Below are positions 52,892 through 62,300 of a stretch of 64,000 bases of DNA, one piece after another; within the stretch, counting starts at the first letter, position 1; each line of letters begins with the position of its first letter. The stretch lies in the NCBI RefSeq assembly GCF_000187995.2, contig NZ_AEUW02000001.1:930001-994000 (forward strand), in the 5' to 3' direction. Source of the DNA: Streptococcus macacae NCTC 11558 (GTDB lineage Bacteria; Bacillota; Bacilli; Lactobacillales; Streptococcaceae). The position numbers and the translations under genes were made by a program. The notes beneath the pieces are model-generated. The model did not search any database. It saw nothing but the letters and a program-made list of their open reading frames with translations, and had not been told where the DNA came from.

Positions 52892-53752
52892 TTAGTAGCT
52901 TCCTTCTTCTCCCTGGCTGGTTAATATACGAGGACCGTCTTTTGTAATGACAAACTGATGCTCATATTGACAGGATAAACTGCCATCAAGCGTTTTATGA
53001 GCCCATCCGGTCTTCATATCCGTATCAATTTCCCAAGTTCCAGTATTAATCATCGGTTCAATAGTCAAGACCATCCCTTCTTTAAGACGCAAACCACGCC
53101 CTGCTTTCCCATAGTGCGGGACATTCGGTTCTTCATGCATGGTTGGACCGACCCCGTGTCCAACCAAATCGCGGACAACACCATAGCCATGCGCCTCTGC
53201 ATATTCCTGAATGGCTGCTCCAATATCACCTATGCGGTTGCCAACTACTGCTTTTTCAATACCGCGATAAAGACACTCCTTCGTAACAGCCATCAAATCT
53301 TTCACCTCTTGTGAGACATTTCCGACAGCATAAGCCCAGCAAGAATCAGCAACACCGCCGCGAAAACGTTCTGTATAGTTTTTCATCTCAGCAACATTGT
53401 CAAAATTTAAGGTTGAAACATCCAAATCCTCTTTAGAGATAGGCCCTCCTAAGACCATATCTACTTTCAGCAGATCGCCATCTTTTAAAAGATAATGGCG
53501 TGGAAAAGCATGGGCAACCTCGTCATTTAGACCGCAGCAAGTTGCATAAGGATAGTCCATTAAGCTCCCGCTTACGCCGATTTGCAAAGGTAGGTAATTT
53601 TCTTCCTTGCAGCGTCTGCGAACATATTCTTCAATATCCCACATATCTGTTCCTGGTTTAATCAAATCACGCAAGCCGATATGAATACTGGCCAGAAAAT
53701 CTCCTGCAGTATCCATAGCTTCAATTTCACGTGCTGATTTCAATGTAATCAT
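52892..53752 (-). CDS. map: Methionine aminopeptidase, type I
   Basis: 286 residues. Removes the initiator methionine in the cytoplasm, using two metal ions. Metal ligands can be seen in LLKVDMVLGG, then DLVGHGVGPTMHEEP and LTIEPMI near residues 175-240, with the final glutamate in CQYEHQFVI. Compared with E. coli-type enzymes it carries a roughly 27-residue insertion after VDMVLGG (PISKEDLDVSTLNF ...), a feature reported for streptococcal enzymes. Presumed essential. Starts 22 bases downstream of spxR. Confidence 0.96.
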   Translation of the reverse strand: MITLKSAREIEAMDTAGDFLASIHIGLRDLIKPGTDMWDIEEYVRRRCKEENYLPLQIGVSGSLMDYPYATCCGLNDEVAHAFPRHYLLKDGDLLKVDMVLGGPISKEDLDVSTLNFDNVAEMKNYTERFRGGVADSCWAYAVGNVSQEVKDLMAVTKECLYRGIEKAVVGNRIGDIGAAIQEYAEAHGYGVVRDLVGHGVGPTMHEEPNVPHYGKAGRGLRLKEGMVLTIEPMINTGTWEIDTDMKTGWAHKTLDGSLSCQYEHQFVITKDGPRILTSQGEEGSY

Positions 53753-53774
53753 CTCTCGTCTATACTCCTTTTGC

Positions 53775-55058
53775 TTAATTCAATTTTGTTGTAACAACAG
53801 CCTTTGTCACGACTTGATTGCCATGAAAAATTTCAAAATCCAAAGTAGCGCTGCGTCTGTTTTCAATGATGATTTTAGGCTGAATTCTCAAAAGATCATC
53901 AATCTGAACAGCCTGTAAAAAGTATAACATCATTTGTTCAATAATGACATTTTTTCTATGCTTTTGGGTTAATACACGTATGGTAATATCCTTTAAAAAC
54001 TCTGCCAAAACACCATGGGCTAGATTCCCTGCAGAGTCAATCATAGCAGGCTCAACCACAAATTGATACATTTTTCGATCTTCTTGCAAATTGGCTGTAA
54101 TCTGCTCACTATAAGTATGGGAGCTGGTTCTTTGAAAACTCTGCAGATTTTCCATAACCTGACGCCGTGTAATCACGCCTAACAGACTATAATCTTCCTT
54201 AACGACCGGCAGCATGTCAAAGCCCTCATAAATCATCTTTTGGCTGATATTGGCCAAACTCAGATTAGGTTTGGCGACAACAGGATTTTTTGTCATCAGC
54301 TGATGTAAGGAAACATTGGCATCTTTTCCTGCAACATCACGCATGCTGACAACTCCAACAACCATATCATGACTGTTGATAATGGGATAGCGAACATGAT
54401 TCGTTTTTTTTATTAAACTATTATAATCCCTGACTGTATCGGTATCACGCAAAAAACCATGGTATATTTTTTCCTGATAAACTTCGGCAACAGTTTTGAT
54501 ATCAGTCTTAATACGGACATTTGATAAGGCCTGATTAATCAAGGTGGCTACGGTAAAGGTATCATAATTAGAAACCATAACAGGTATGCCCAGCTGATTC
54601 GAAACTTGGCGCACTTTATCAGAAACTGAAAAACCACCTGTTACTAAAACTGCATTCTTATTTTCCAAAGCCAGAAGCTGAATATCTTCTCGGTCTCCGA
54701 CAATCAAAAGCCCATCATTTGTCAGATAGCGCTGAATATTGTCAATTGTCATCGCTCCGATAGAAAACTTACTGAATTCATGACTGAGGCCTGCAGAGCC
54801 TGATACCACTTCAGATTCAGTGATATTTGCAATTTCTTTATAAGTTAGTTTGCTAAGACGGACCCGTACTTTTTTTTCCACACGGACTGTACCGCTGCGC
54901 GGTCTAGTTTCAACAATACCGCGATTTTCAGCTTCTTTAATAGCTCGGTAAGCAGTCCCGTCACTAACCTTTAGGTGGTTGGAAATGCTTCTGACACTGA
55001 CACGTTTCCCTACTGTTAAATTTTCTAAATACTCTAAAATTTCTTGATGCTTACTCAT
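53775..55058 (-). CDS. spxR: SpxR-like CBS/DRTGG/hotdog transcription factor
   Basis: 427 residues from the ATG at 55058 (AGGTGA nine bases upstream); a GTG four codons earlier is the alternative. Domains in order: winged helix-turn-helix (about 1-60, VSVRSISNHLKVSDGTAYRAIKEAENRG), DRTGG domain (70-180), two CBS modules (190-305) and a thioesterase-like hotdog domain (325-425). This is the architecture of pneumococcal SpxR, which regulates pyruvate oxidase and virulence, and B. subtilis YtoI; CBS domains suggest an adenine-nucleotide signal. Its start overlaps the stop of the GNAT gene. Confidence 0.9.
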   Translation of the reverse strand: MSKHQEILEYLENLTVGKRVSVRSISNHLKVSDGTAYRAIKEAENRGIVETRPRSGTVRVEKKVRVRLSKLTYKEIANITESEVVSGSAGLSHEFSKFSIGAMTIDNIQRYLTNDGLLIVGDREDIQLLALENKNAVLVTGGFSVSDKVRQVSNQLGIPVMVSNYDTFTVATLINQALSNVRIKTDIKTVAEVYQEKIYHGFLRDTDTVRDYNSLIKKTNHVRYPIINSHDMVVGVVSMRDVAGKDANVSLHQLMTKNPVVAKPNLSLANISQKMIYEGFDMLPVVKEDYSLLGVITRRQVMENLQSFQRTSSHTYSEQITANLQEDRKMYQFVVEPAMIDSAGNLAHGVLAEFLKDITIRVLTQKHRKNVIIEQMMLYFLQAVQIDDLLRIQPKIIIENRRSATLDFEIFHGNQVVTKAVVTTKLN

Positions 55059-55605
55059 AACTTTTATCACCTGCTTTTAAGCTGTATTTTAAATAATCAT
55101 GTATTTTACGGCTGTACCTATCACTTCCTTTAAACTGTCTTATCAAAGTAAAACCAGCTTTTTCAGCGACACGGGCGCTGGCTGCATTTTTCTTATGTAC
55201 AATAATGGTCAGCCTTTTTAGCCCTAATTCTTCGAAGGCCAAATAGACAAGATTCTGCAAAGCTTCAGTAGCCAGTCCCTGACCACAGTAAGTTCTGTTT
55301 ATAAAATACCCTACTTCTGCTGAGCATCTGTCTTGATCAATATTTTCCAGACGAATAGCTCCAATCATCTTATGACTGTTCTTTTCTTCTAGAGCCCAAA
55401 TACCAAGTGGATTTTTCATAAAATAATGCACAAATAAAAAATCACTCTCTTTAGATGTAGCTTGAAGCGGAAAAATAAATTCTAAATTATGCACATCTCC
55501 AGAAATAGCATAAAAGTCCTCATGATCTTTGAAGGCAAAGGGGCGCATGAAAAGATGCTGGGTTTCAAATTCTGAAAAACGTCCTAACTGTGTCCATATA
55601 TCCAT
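55051..55605 (-). CDS. RimJ/RimL-type GNAT acetyltransferase
   Basis: 184 residues. Ribosomal-protein-type acetyltransferase fold: acetyl-CoA loop GYFINRTYCGQGLATEALQNL (residues about 105-125) and the C-terminal NAASARVAEKAGF motif (about 150-162). Target unknown. It has no Shine-Dalgarno; the promoter's -10 ends six bases before the ATG, so translation probably starts on a leaderless mRNA. First gene of GNAT-spxR, and probably map-yihY as well. Confidence 0.88.
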   Translation of the reverse strand: MDIWTQLGRFSEFETQHLFMRPFAFKDHEDFYAISGDVHNLEFIFPLQATSKESDFLFVHYFMKNPLGIWALEEKNSHKMIGAIRLENIDQDRCSAEVGYFINRTYCGQGLATEALQNLVYLAFEELGLKRLTIIVHKKNAASARVAEKAGFTLIRQFKGSDRYSRKIHDYLKYSLKAGDKSYE

Positions 55606-55611
55606 ATTGTT

Positions 55612-55640
55612 ATAATACAGTTTTTTTAGCCAATAGTCAA
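55612..55640 (-). promoter_or_regulatory. Promoter giving a predicted leaderless GNAT-spxR mRNA
   Basis: Minus-strand -35 TTGACT (55635-55640), exactly 17 bases, -10 TATTAT (55612-55617). The expected start point coincides with the A of the ATG at 55605. Confidence 0.7.
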
Positions 55641-55807
55641 AGCTTTTCTTGTCAAAAGGATCTAAAAAGCTAAACCAATCGCACTCTCTAAATCCAAAGA
55701 AGATAGAAAATACTTTTATCTCCCTCTGACAATTACTATCAAAATTTATCTTAATAGTCTTTTCTTTACAGTCTCTTTTTACCTCGTTTCAGATAACACA
55801 ATAAATA

Positions 55808-55897
55808 AAAAAGCAGGAACAAAAACAAACTGTCCCCAGCCTTTAGACCTTTACAAGGTCAGCCTTTTGAAGGAAATAGTTCAAAGTCCTGCTTTTT
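55808..55897. terminator. Long branched hairpin, terminator-like or repeat
   Basis: Outer stem AAAAAGCAGGA (55808-55818) with TCCTGCTTTTT (55887-55897); inner perfect hairpin GACCTT-TAC-AAGGTC (55846-55860). A/T runs on both sides allow termination in either direction; it follows the aldo/keto reductase gene on the minus strand by about 30 bases. The remainder of 55641-55928 shows no gene. Confidence 0.6.
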
Positions 55898-55928
55898 CAG
55901 AGAAGTCAGCAAACTAATAACAATAGTT

Positions 55929-56918
55929 TTACAGAGCACCAACAATCTTATGAGGAAGGTACATTTCATCTATATAAGCTATATCCTCATCAGATAAAGT
56001 TAAAGCAAAAGCTCCTGTGAAGTCATCTAAATATTTTTCCTTAGTAACACCGACAATCGGTGCATCAATTCCCTTTTGCCAGAGCCAGGCCAAGGCCACT
56101 TGAGCACGGCTATGCTGATACTTTTCCGCTATTTCTGCAATACGCTTGACAATAGCCATATCCTGATCTTCCGTACTGTCATATTTAGTCTTTGAGAAGG
56201 AATCTGTCTGGCTGCGAGCTGTATCAGCATCCCAGTCACGGACAGCACGCCCTGCCGCAAAAGGACTGTAAGGAGCTAGACCCACGCCTGAGTCCTTACA
56301 AAACGGGATCATTTCTCGTTCATCTTCCCGATATAGTGGATTATAGTGGTTTTGCATAACAGAAAATTTAGTCCAGCCATTTTTCTCAGCCACATACTGC
56401 GCTTTTTGAAACTGCCAGGCATACATGGCAGATGCTCCTAAATAGCGAACCTTACCTGATCGAACCAAATCATTTAGAGCGGACATGGTCTCTTCAATCG
56501 GCGTATTATAATCCCATCGATGGATATAGAGAATATCCACATAATCCATCCCTAAGCGCTTAAGGCTGGCTTCTGCTTGATTAAAGATAGCCTTGCGGGA
56601 TAAGCCAGTTGTATTGCGGCCTTCATGCTGACCGTCACCAAAGAAGACTTTTGTTGCCAGCACCACTTCATCACGGTCTGCAAAATCATGGATAAAGCGT
56701 CCCATAAATTCTTCACTGGAGCCATAGCCATAAGCATTAGCTGTATCAAAAAAATTCACTCCAAGATCAAGCGCTTTTTTCATGATCTGACGAGTCTTTT
56801 CTTCATCTAAAATCCAGCCTTGATGCATACCGCCACGGCTAGCATCACCAAAACTCATACCCCCGAGACAGATTTTAGAGACTTCAAGTCCAGATTTTCC
56901 TAATTTCGTATATTCCAT
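55929..56918 (-). CDS. Aldo/keto reductase
   Basis: 329 residues from the ATG at 56918 (AAGGAG upstream); the frame is open for 17 more codons without an RBS. NADPH-dependent carbonyl reductase with an (alpha/beta)8 barrel. The catalytic tetrad is partly visible: Asp/Tyr in FFDTANAYGYGSSEE, Lys in VLATKVFFGDG and His in DYVDILYIHRWD. Belongs to the YakC/general-stress Gsp69-like subgroup; substrate unknown. Separated by about 150 bases from the NmrA-like gene upstream, possibly the same stress regulon. Confidence 0.9.
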   Translation of the reverse strand: MEYTKLGKSGLEVSKICLGGMSFGDASRGGMHQGWILDEEKTRQIMKKALDLGVNFFDTANAYGYGSSEEFMGRFIHDFADRDEVVLATKVFFGDGQHEGRNTTGLSRKAIFNQAEASLKRLGMDYVDILYIHRWDYNTPIEETMSALNDLVRSGKVRYLGASAMYAWQFQKAQYVAEKNGWTKFSVMQNHYNPLYREDEREMIPFCKDSGVGLAPYSPFAAGRAVRDWDADTARSQTDSFSKTKYDSTEDQDMAIVKRIAEIAEKYQHSRAQVALAWLWQKGIDAPIVGVTKEKYLDDFTGAFALTLSDEDIAYIDEMYLPHKIVGAL

Positions 56919-57072
56919 GCTATTCTCCTTTTTATCTAACAGGCACAGCTCTAAGAATGTCAGAGCCAATCAATTTTCTTAGATACCATTAAAGAAAGTT
57001 CTAATTCATGACACTAAAGGGGCTATCACTAGTCATCATTTTTTAAGACAATGTTTAAGCTTTTTACCTTTG

Positions 57073-57696
57073 CTAAAAAGCTTTTGTAATGGCTGTTTGG
57101 CCAGGATGAATTTCAAATACCTTTTTATAAGTTGAGGGCTTATCAAGAACCTCAGCTAAAACGGCTGCTACATCCAAAATAGAAATGGCTGTCAGTCCTT
57201 CTTTTCCTAAAGATATTTGTCCGCTTCCAGCCTCTTCCAAAAGCTGGCCTGGCTGAATAATCGTATAGTCTAAGCCAGATTGATGAACCAGATAATTATC
57301 AGCAAAATACTTGGCTACATAGTAGTCTGATAAATTTGCTACCTGCGACCAGCTTTCAGGCTCTAAGGACAAAAGGGCACTCAGCATGACAAAACGTTTA
57401 ATGCCTGTCTTTTGACAGGCCTGCATCAGCTTAACGGCACCAAAAGCATCCACCTGCAGAAGATCTTTACCGCGAGATCCGGCTGTAAAAATCACAGCAT
57501 CAACATTTTCCAATAATTTCTCCAACTCTGCAGCATCCTGATGCAAATCCATCTTAACAGCAGTAACTCCTTCACCAGCGACAACAGCTTCTGGCTTTCT
57601 GGCACCCGCTAAAACAGTGTGTCCTTTTGCTCTAAGCTGTTTAATCAATTCTGTGGCAACACGTCCCGTACTGCCTGCAACAAATACTTTCATCAT
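57073..57696 (-). CDS. NmrA/atypical SDR NAD(P)-binding protein
   Basis: 207 residues, one Rossmann domain with nucleotide motif VAGSTGRVATELI (residues 5-17, GxxGxx pattern) and no YxxxK catalytic pair in the usual place, hence atypical SDR. Such proteins sense NAD(P) redox state or isomerise small metabolites; the role here is unknown. Two consecutive ATGs are possible starts. Third gene after the flavodoxin and an aldo/keto reductase (41-base gap). Confidence 0.88.
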   Translation of the reverse strand: MMKVFVAGSTGRVATELIKQLRAKGHTVLAGARKPEAVVAGEGVTAVKMDLHQDAAELEKLLENVDAVIFTAGSRGKDLLQVDAFGAVKLMQACQKTGIKRFVMLSALLSLEPESWSQVANLSDYYVAKYFADNYLVHQSGLDYTIIQPGQLLEEAGSGQISLGKEGLTAISILDVAAVLAEVLDKPSTYKKVFEIHPGQTAITKAF

Positions 57697-57737
57697 TTTC
57701 TTCCTTTCTCTTTACTCTCATTAAATGCGTTATCACA

Positions 57738-58535
57738 TTAGCCATTCCAGCCAAAAAGGCCCTTTTGCTGATCTAATTGCCTAATGGTCTGCAGATCATT
57801 TTCTGTCAAGTTAAAATCAAAAACAGCAAAATTTTCAGCCATTCTGTCCTTATGAGAAGTTTTCGGTATAGCGACCACACCTTCCTGAAGAATAAAACGC
57901 AAAATCACCTGAGCAGCTGTTTTACTATATTTGAGTCTAATTTCTGTCAGGACAGGATGGTTAAAAATATCCTGTCTGCCTTCCCCAAAAGGTGCCCAAG
58001 ATTCAAATTGGATACTGTTTGCCTGGCAGTAAGCACGTGTGTCAACCTGTTGCTGCAAAACATGCATTTCATTTTGCAAAACAGCAGGCTTAACTTCAGC
58101 TCTTTTTTTAAGGTGCTCAATTAATTCTGGCTGAAAGTTTGATAAACCGATAGCTTTTAGCTTTCCCTCATGATAAGCTTCTTCTAAAGCTTGATAAGTT
58201 CCTTCATAATCTGAGACCACCCAATGAATAAGCATGAGATCAATATAATCTGTCTGAAGATTTTTAAGTGCCCGCTCCACTTGTTTTTTAGTCTCTTTAT
58301 AACCAGACGTTCCAACTTTTGTTGTTATAAAAAATTCTTGGCGAGGAAAACCAGATTCCCTAACAGCCTGACCCACACCTGCTTCGTTGCGATAGTATTG
58401 AGCAGTGTCAATGTGCCGATAGCCTATGGCTATCGCTTCACTGACGGCCCGCCGGGTATCCTCTCGAGGAATTTGATAGACTCCAAAGCCTAACATAGGC
58501 ATCTGAGTCCCTGTATTTAAATGAACATATTTCAT
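57738..58535 (-). CDS. Aldo/keto reductase (AKR5-like)
   Basis: 265 residues. NADPH-dependent reductase similar to 2,5-diketo-D-gluconate/methylglyoxal reductases. The tetrad residues can be seen: Asp/Tyr in HIDTAQYYRNE, Lys in FITTKVGTSG, His in DLMLIHWV; and the cofactor motif IPKTSHKDRMAEN. It overlaps the flavodoxin gene by four bases (ATGA), so is translationally coupled to it. Probable job: detoxifying reactive carbonyls. Confidence 0.92.
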   Translation of the reverse strand: MKYVHLNTGTQMPMLGFGVYQIPREDTRRAVSEAIAIGYRHIDTAQYYRNEAGVGQAVRESGFPRQEFFITTKVGTSGYKETKKQVERALKNLQTDYIDLMLIHWVVSDYEGTYQALEEAYHEGKLKAIGLSNFQPELIEHLKKRAEVKPAVLQNEMHVLQQQVDTRAYCQANSIQFESWAPFGEGRQDIFNHPVLTEIRLKYSKTAAQVILRFILQEGVVAIPKTSHKDRMAENFAVFDFNLTENDLQTIRQLDQQKGLFGWNG

Positions 58536-59008
58536 ATGCAGCTCCTTTTTAAATGCTGACTCCAGTTTTTAATACTGGCTAGATTTGATAAAACCTGGCC
58601 CTTGGGCAATTGCCTGCCTAGCCATTTTTCTACTGTTTTTTGTGAATCGTAATAGCTAGAGCCGCCTGATGTCGCAAAAAAAGCCAGCTCTTTTTCTGAT
58701 AACTTTAAATCATCAAGAACGGTATGAATAATTTTCGGCGGAATACCCCACCAGATGGGATGACCAATTATAAGGCGATCATAAGCCGATATATCTGGCA
58801 GCTTGCCCTTATAAGCAGGCCGATCTTCTTCATCATTTTGCTCCCGATTCGCTCTTGAAGAGAGAACCGTCCAATCCAGGTCAGCCTGCGTATAAGGTTC
58901 TTCAGGAAAAATACGGTAAATATCTGCACCAAGTTCTCTAGCTAAAGCTCGAGCCGCTCTTTGTGTATTACCGGTATTTGAATAATAAATAATAAGTGTC
59001 CCAGGCAT
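58532..59008 (-). CDS. Flavodoxin
   Basis: 158 residues. FMN-binding electron carrier with the phosphate loop YSNTGNTQRAA (residues 9-19) and the isoalloxazine-binding loops IGHPIWWGIPP and FATSGGSSYYDS. Long enough for the flavodoxin_4-like group often paired with aldo/keto reductases in lactobacilli and streptococci. First gene of the oxidoreductase cluster, with two perfect operators at its promoter. Confidence 0.9.
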   Translation of the reverse strand: MPGTLIIYYSNTGNTQRAARALARELGADIYRIFPEEPYTQADLDWTVLSSRANREQNDEEDRPAYKGKLPDISAYDRLIIGHPIWWGIPPKIIHTVLDDLKLSEKELAFFATSGGSSYYDSQKTVEKWLGRQLPKGQVLSNLASIKNWSQHLKRSCI

Positions 59009-59182
59009 CTATCTAACTCCTTTCTTAAAATAAATCTAAATGTCAGAAAACTCCTGTAAAACCAGAAGGAAAATTTAGACGAGTTTTTACTTTTTTACCA
59101 TTATTTTAAATGAGAACTGAGCCAAACACTCATACAAAAACAATACTTCTGCTGATAAATGTCTTTTAGCTTTATATAGGTG

Positions 59183-59234
59183 ATGACACAGTGTCATTAT
59201 AGGCTTATTTTAGCATATTATGACACTGTGTCAA
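59183..59234 (-). promoter_or_regulatory. Flavodoxin-operon promoter with tandem operators
   Basis: Perfect palindromes ATGACACAGTGTCAT (59183-59197) and TGACACTGTGTCA (59221-59233), centres 37 bases apart. Minus-strand -35 TTGACA (59229-59234) overlaps the second; extended -10 TGCTAAAAT has its hexamer at 59207-59212 (16-base spacer); the first operator falls just after the start. This is a repressor-controlled promoter, style of TetR-family sites. The rest of 59009-59303 holds a terminator and no gene. Confidence 0.75.
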
Positions 59235-59256
59235 AAGAAAAAATACTTCCAAATAC

Positions 59257-59291
59257 AAAAAAGCTACTCCTTGCTTTAGGAGTAACTTTTT
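59257..59291 (-). terminator. Terminator after the malQ-glgP frame
   Basis: AAAAAAGCTACTCC (59257-59270) pairs with GGAGTAACTTTTT (59279-59291), one mismatch, 8-base loop, followed by T's on the minus strand. Confidence 0.75.
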
Positions 59292-59303
59292 AGTGTCTGT
59301 TTT

Positions 59304-62300
59304 TTATAAACTATGCCAAATATCTTGGTCATACTGTTCAATCGTTCGGTCTGATGAGAAGAAGCCAGCCTTAGCAATATTGTGAACAACCTTAGTATTC
59401 CAAATATCTTGGTCTTCATAATCTGCTAGCATTTTTTCTTTTTTAGCAATGTATTCTTTCAAATCAAGTAAAGTCATAAACCAATCTTTATTGATAAGCT
59501 CATTATAAAGACGTTCTAAGCGGTCTTTCTTTCCATGGGCCAGAAGATCATCACTAACAATAAAGTCCACTGCTTCTTTGATCAGAGTATCATTATTGTA
59601 ATAGTCTTTAGAAGTATAGGTCCCTTTATCATATAAATCAATAACCGTATCTGAATCTTTACCAAAGATATAAATATTATCCTGACCAACTAAATCCGCA
59701 ATTTCAACATTGGCACCATCCATCGTTCCCAGTGTCAAAGCACCATTAAGCATGAATTTCATATTACCAGTACCAGAGGCTTCTTTTGAAGCTAAAGAAA
59801 TCTGTTCTGAGATATCTGTAGCTGGAATCAGTTTTTCAGCCACTGTTACATTATAGTTTTCAACAAGGAAAACGTTCAAATAAGGACTTACTTGCGGATC
59901 ATTGTTAATTAGCTCAGACAAACAAAGAATCAAATGAATAATATCTTGAGCAATAGTATAAGCCGGTGCTGCTTTACCACCAAAGATAACTGTTATTTTA
60001 CGTTTTGGCAAATGGCCTTTTTTGATTTCAAGATATTTATGAATGACATAAAGAGCATTCATTTGCTGACGTTTGTACTCGTGGAAACGTTTAATTTGGG
60101 TATCAATAATAGAATTTTCATCTAGTTCAATCCCTTTGTTTTCCTTAAGGTAGCGTTTAAGTGCTTTCTTATTGCCGTATTTAATCTCAGCTAATTTTTT
60201 ATGGACAGCCTTATCATTTGCAAAAGCATCCAGATTTTCTAATTCAGTTGCATCTTTTAGATAGCCATCACCAATCAGCTCTTTAATATAAGCTGCTAAG
60301 TCCTGATTAGCAAACTCCAGCCAGCGCCGGAAAGTAATGCCATTGGTTTTATTGTTGAATTTTTCAGGATAAATATCATAGAAAGCTTTCAATTCACTAT
60401 TTTTAAGGATTTCCGTATGAAGAGCCGCAACACCATTGACACTTGTCGAAAAGTGAATATCCATATGAGCCATATGCACTCGATCATCTCTGTCAATGAT
60501 TTGCACAGCTTCATCCTTATATTCACTGCGGATGAGGCGGTCTAAATGTTCTATAATAGTTACCAAATGCGGAACAACTTCATTTAGATAGTCTAAAGGC
60601 CACTTTTCAAGGGCTTCCGCCAAAATAGTGTGATTGGTATAACCAACCATATTTTTTACAATATCAACTGCTTCATAAAAATCAAGGCCATGCTTTTCAT
60701 TGAGCAGACGAATAAGCTCAGGAATGACCATGGATGGGTGAGTATCGTTGATCTGCACATAAGCATAATCTGCCAAATCATGAAGATTTGAGCCACGTTC
60801 AAGCGCTTCATCAATCAAAAGCTGGGCAGCATTAGAAACCATAAAGTATTGCTGATAGATCCGCAGTAACTCACCATTTTTATCAGAATCATCAGGATAC
60901 AAGAAGAGGGTCAGGTTCTTTTTAATTTCTGTCTTATCAAAAGTAATGCCGTCTTTAATCAACCCATAATCCAATCCATCAATATCAAACAAATTCAAAT
61001 AATTTTTTCGATCTTGATGATAGCCTAAAATATCAATACGGTCTAATCTAGACTTAAGGGTAAAGTGGCGGAAAGGCACATCATAAGAAATATTGGTCGG
61101 AATCAGCCAAGAATCGTCCTCAATCCAGTAATTAGGCTCAGCTTCCTGCTGGTTGTTCCGAAAGACTTGTTTAAAGAGACCGCAATGGTAGTTTAGCCCT
61201 ACACCTTCACCATTAATACCAAGCGTTGCCATAGAATCAATGAAACAAGAAGCCAAGCGTCCTAAACCGCCATTACCAAGCGAGGGTTCCAATTCAACAT
61301 CTTCTACCTGACTGATTGATTTTCCAGCAGCTGCCAGCTCTTCCTTGACTGTCTTATAAATACCAAGATTGATCAAGTTATTAGATAACAGTTTTCCAAT
61401 CAAGAATTCCGCAGAAATATAGTACACTTTACGCTTAGAATCATTCTTAGGCAAATCTTCTGCCCTTTCTTGAACATAATGCAGCAACTGAGTATAAATC
61501 GCTTCATTGCTCAATTCAGATAAGTTTTTATCAGTTTTTTCTGAAACGTATTGCGTAAAGGTCTTCGTCTTTGTTAACATGTCTTCATTTCCTCTTTGAT
61601 ATAATGTCGTTAATCTGCTTAAAAAAGCTTTCTTATCTTTAGTCAAATCTTCAGAGCGCATTCGCCACTGCCAATTTCCGCCAATGGTAGATGGGATATT
61701 CATTCGAGAGCTTGCCGGTTTATTGAGCAAATCCTGCATGGTCAAAATAGCTGTATTGCTGACACTAGCAAAAAGCAGACGCAGCATAGCTTTGTTAACA
61801 GGTTCAATAGGCTTGCGATTGCTGTAAGCATCAACAAACTCCTGCTGATCTGTAGTTAGATTGTCATACCAGCCATTGACCACCTCATTATCATGGGTCC
61901 CAATATAGACCACACTGTTAGGAACACAATGATGAGGCATATCAACACTGTGGCCAGTCAAATCATAAAAGCCAAATTCTAAAATTTTCATACCAGGAAA
62001 ACCGGTATCACGCAGCAATTTCCGTGCTTTATCATCAACATAGCCCAAATCTTCAGCAATAATTGGCAAACTGCCTAAGGCATTTTCGACAGCTCTGAAA
62101 AGAGCAAGTCCTGGTCCTGGCTGCCAACTGCCATTCTTGGCTGTTTTGGAATCACCTTTGATTTCCCAAAAATCTGAAAAGCCTTTAAAGTGATCAATCC
62201 GCAAAATATCATAAATTTTAAAGCTTTCCTGAATGCGGTAAATCCACCAGGCAAATCCTGTTTCTTTATGATTGTTCCAATCATAAATAGGATTTCCCCA

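Noticed and set aside
57010-57050. A degenerate copy of the TGACAC operator upstream of the aldo/keto reductase at 55929
   Set aside because: Only ATGACAC and a distant GTCAT are present; spacing does not match the perfect sites.
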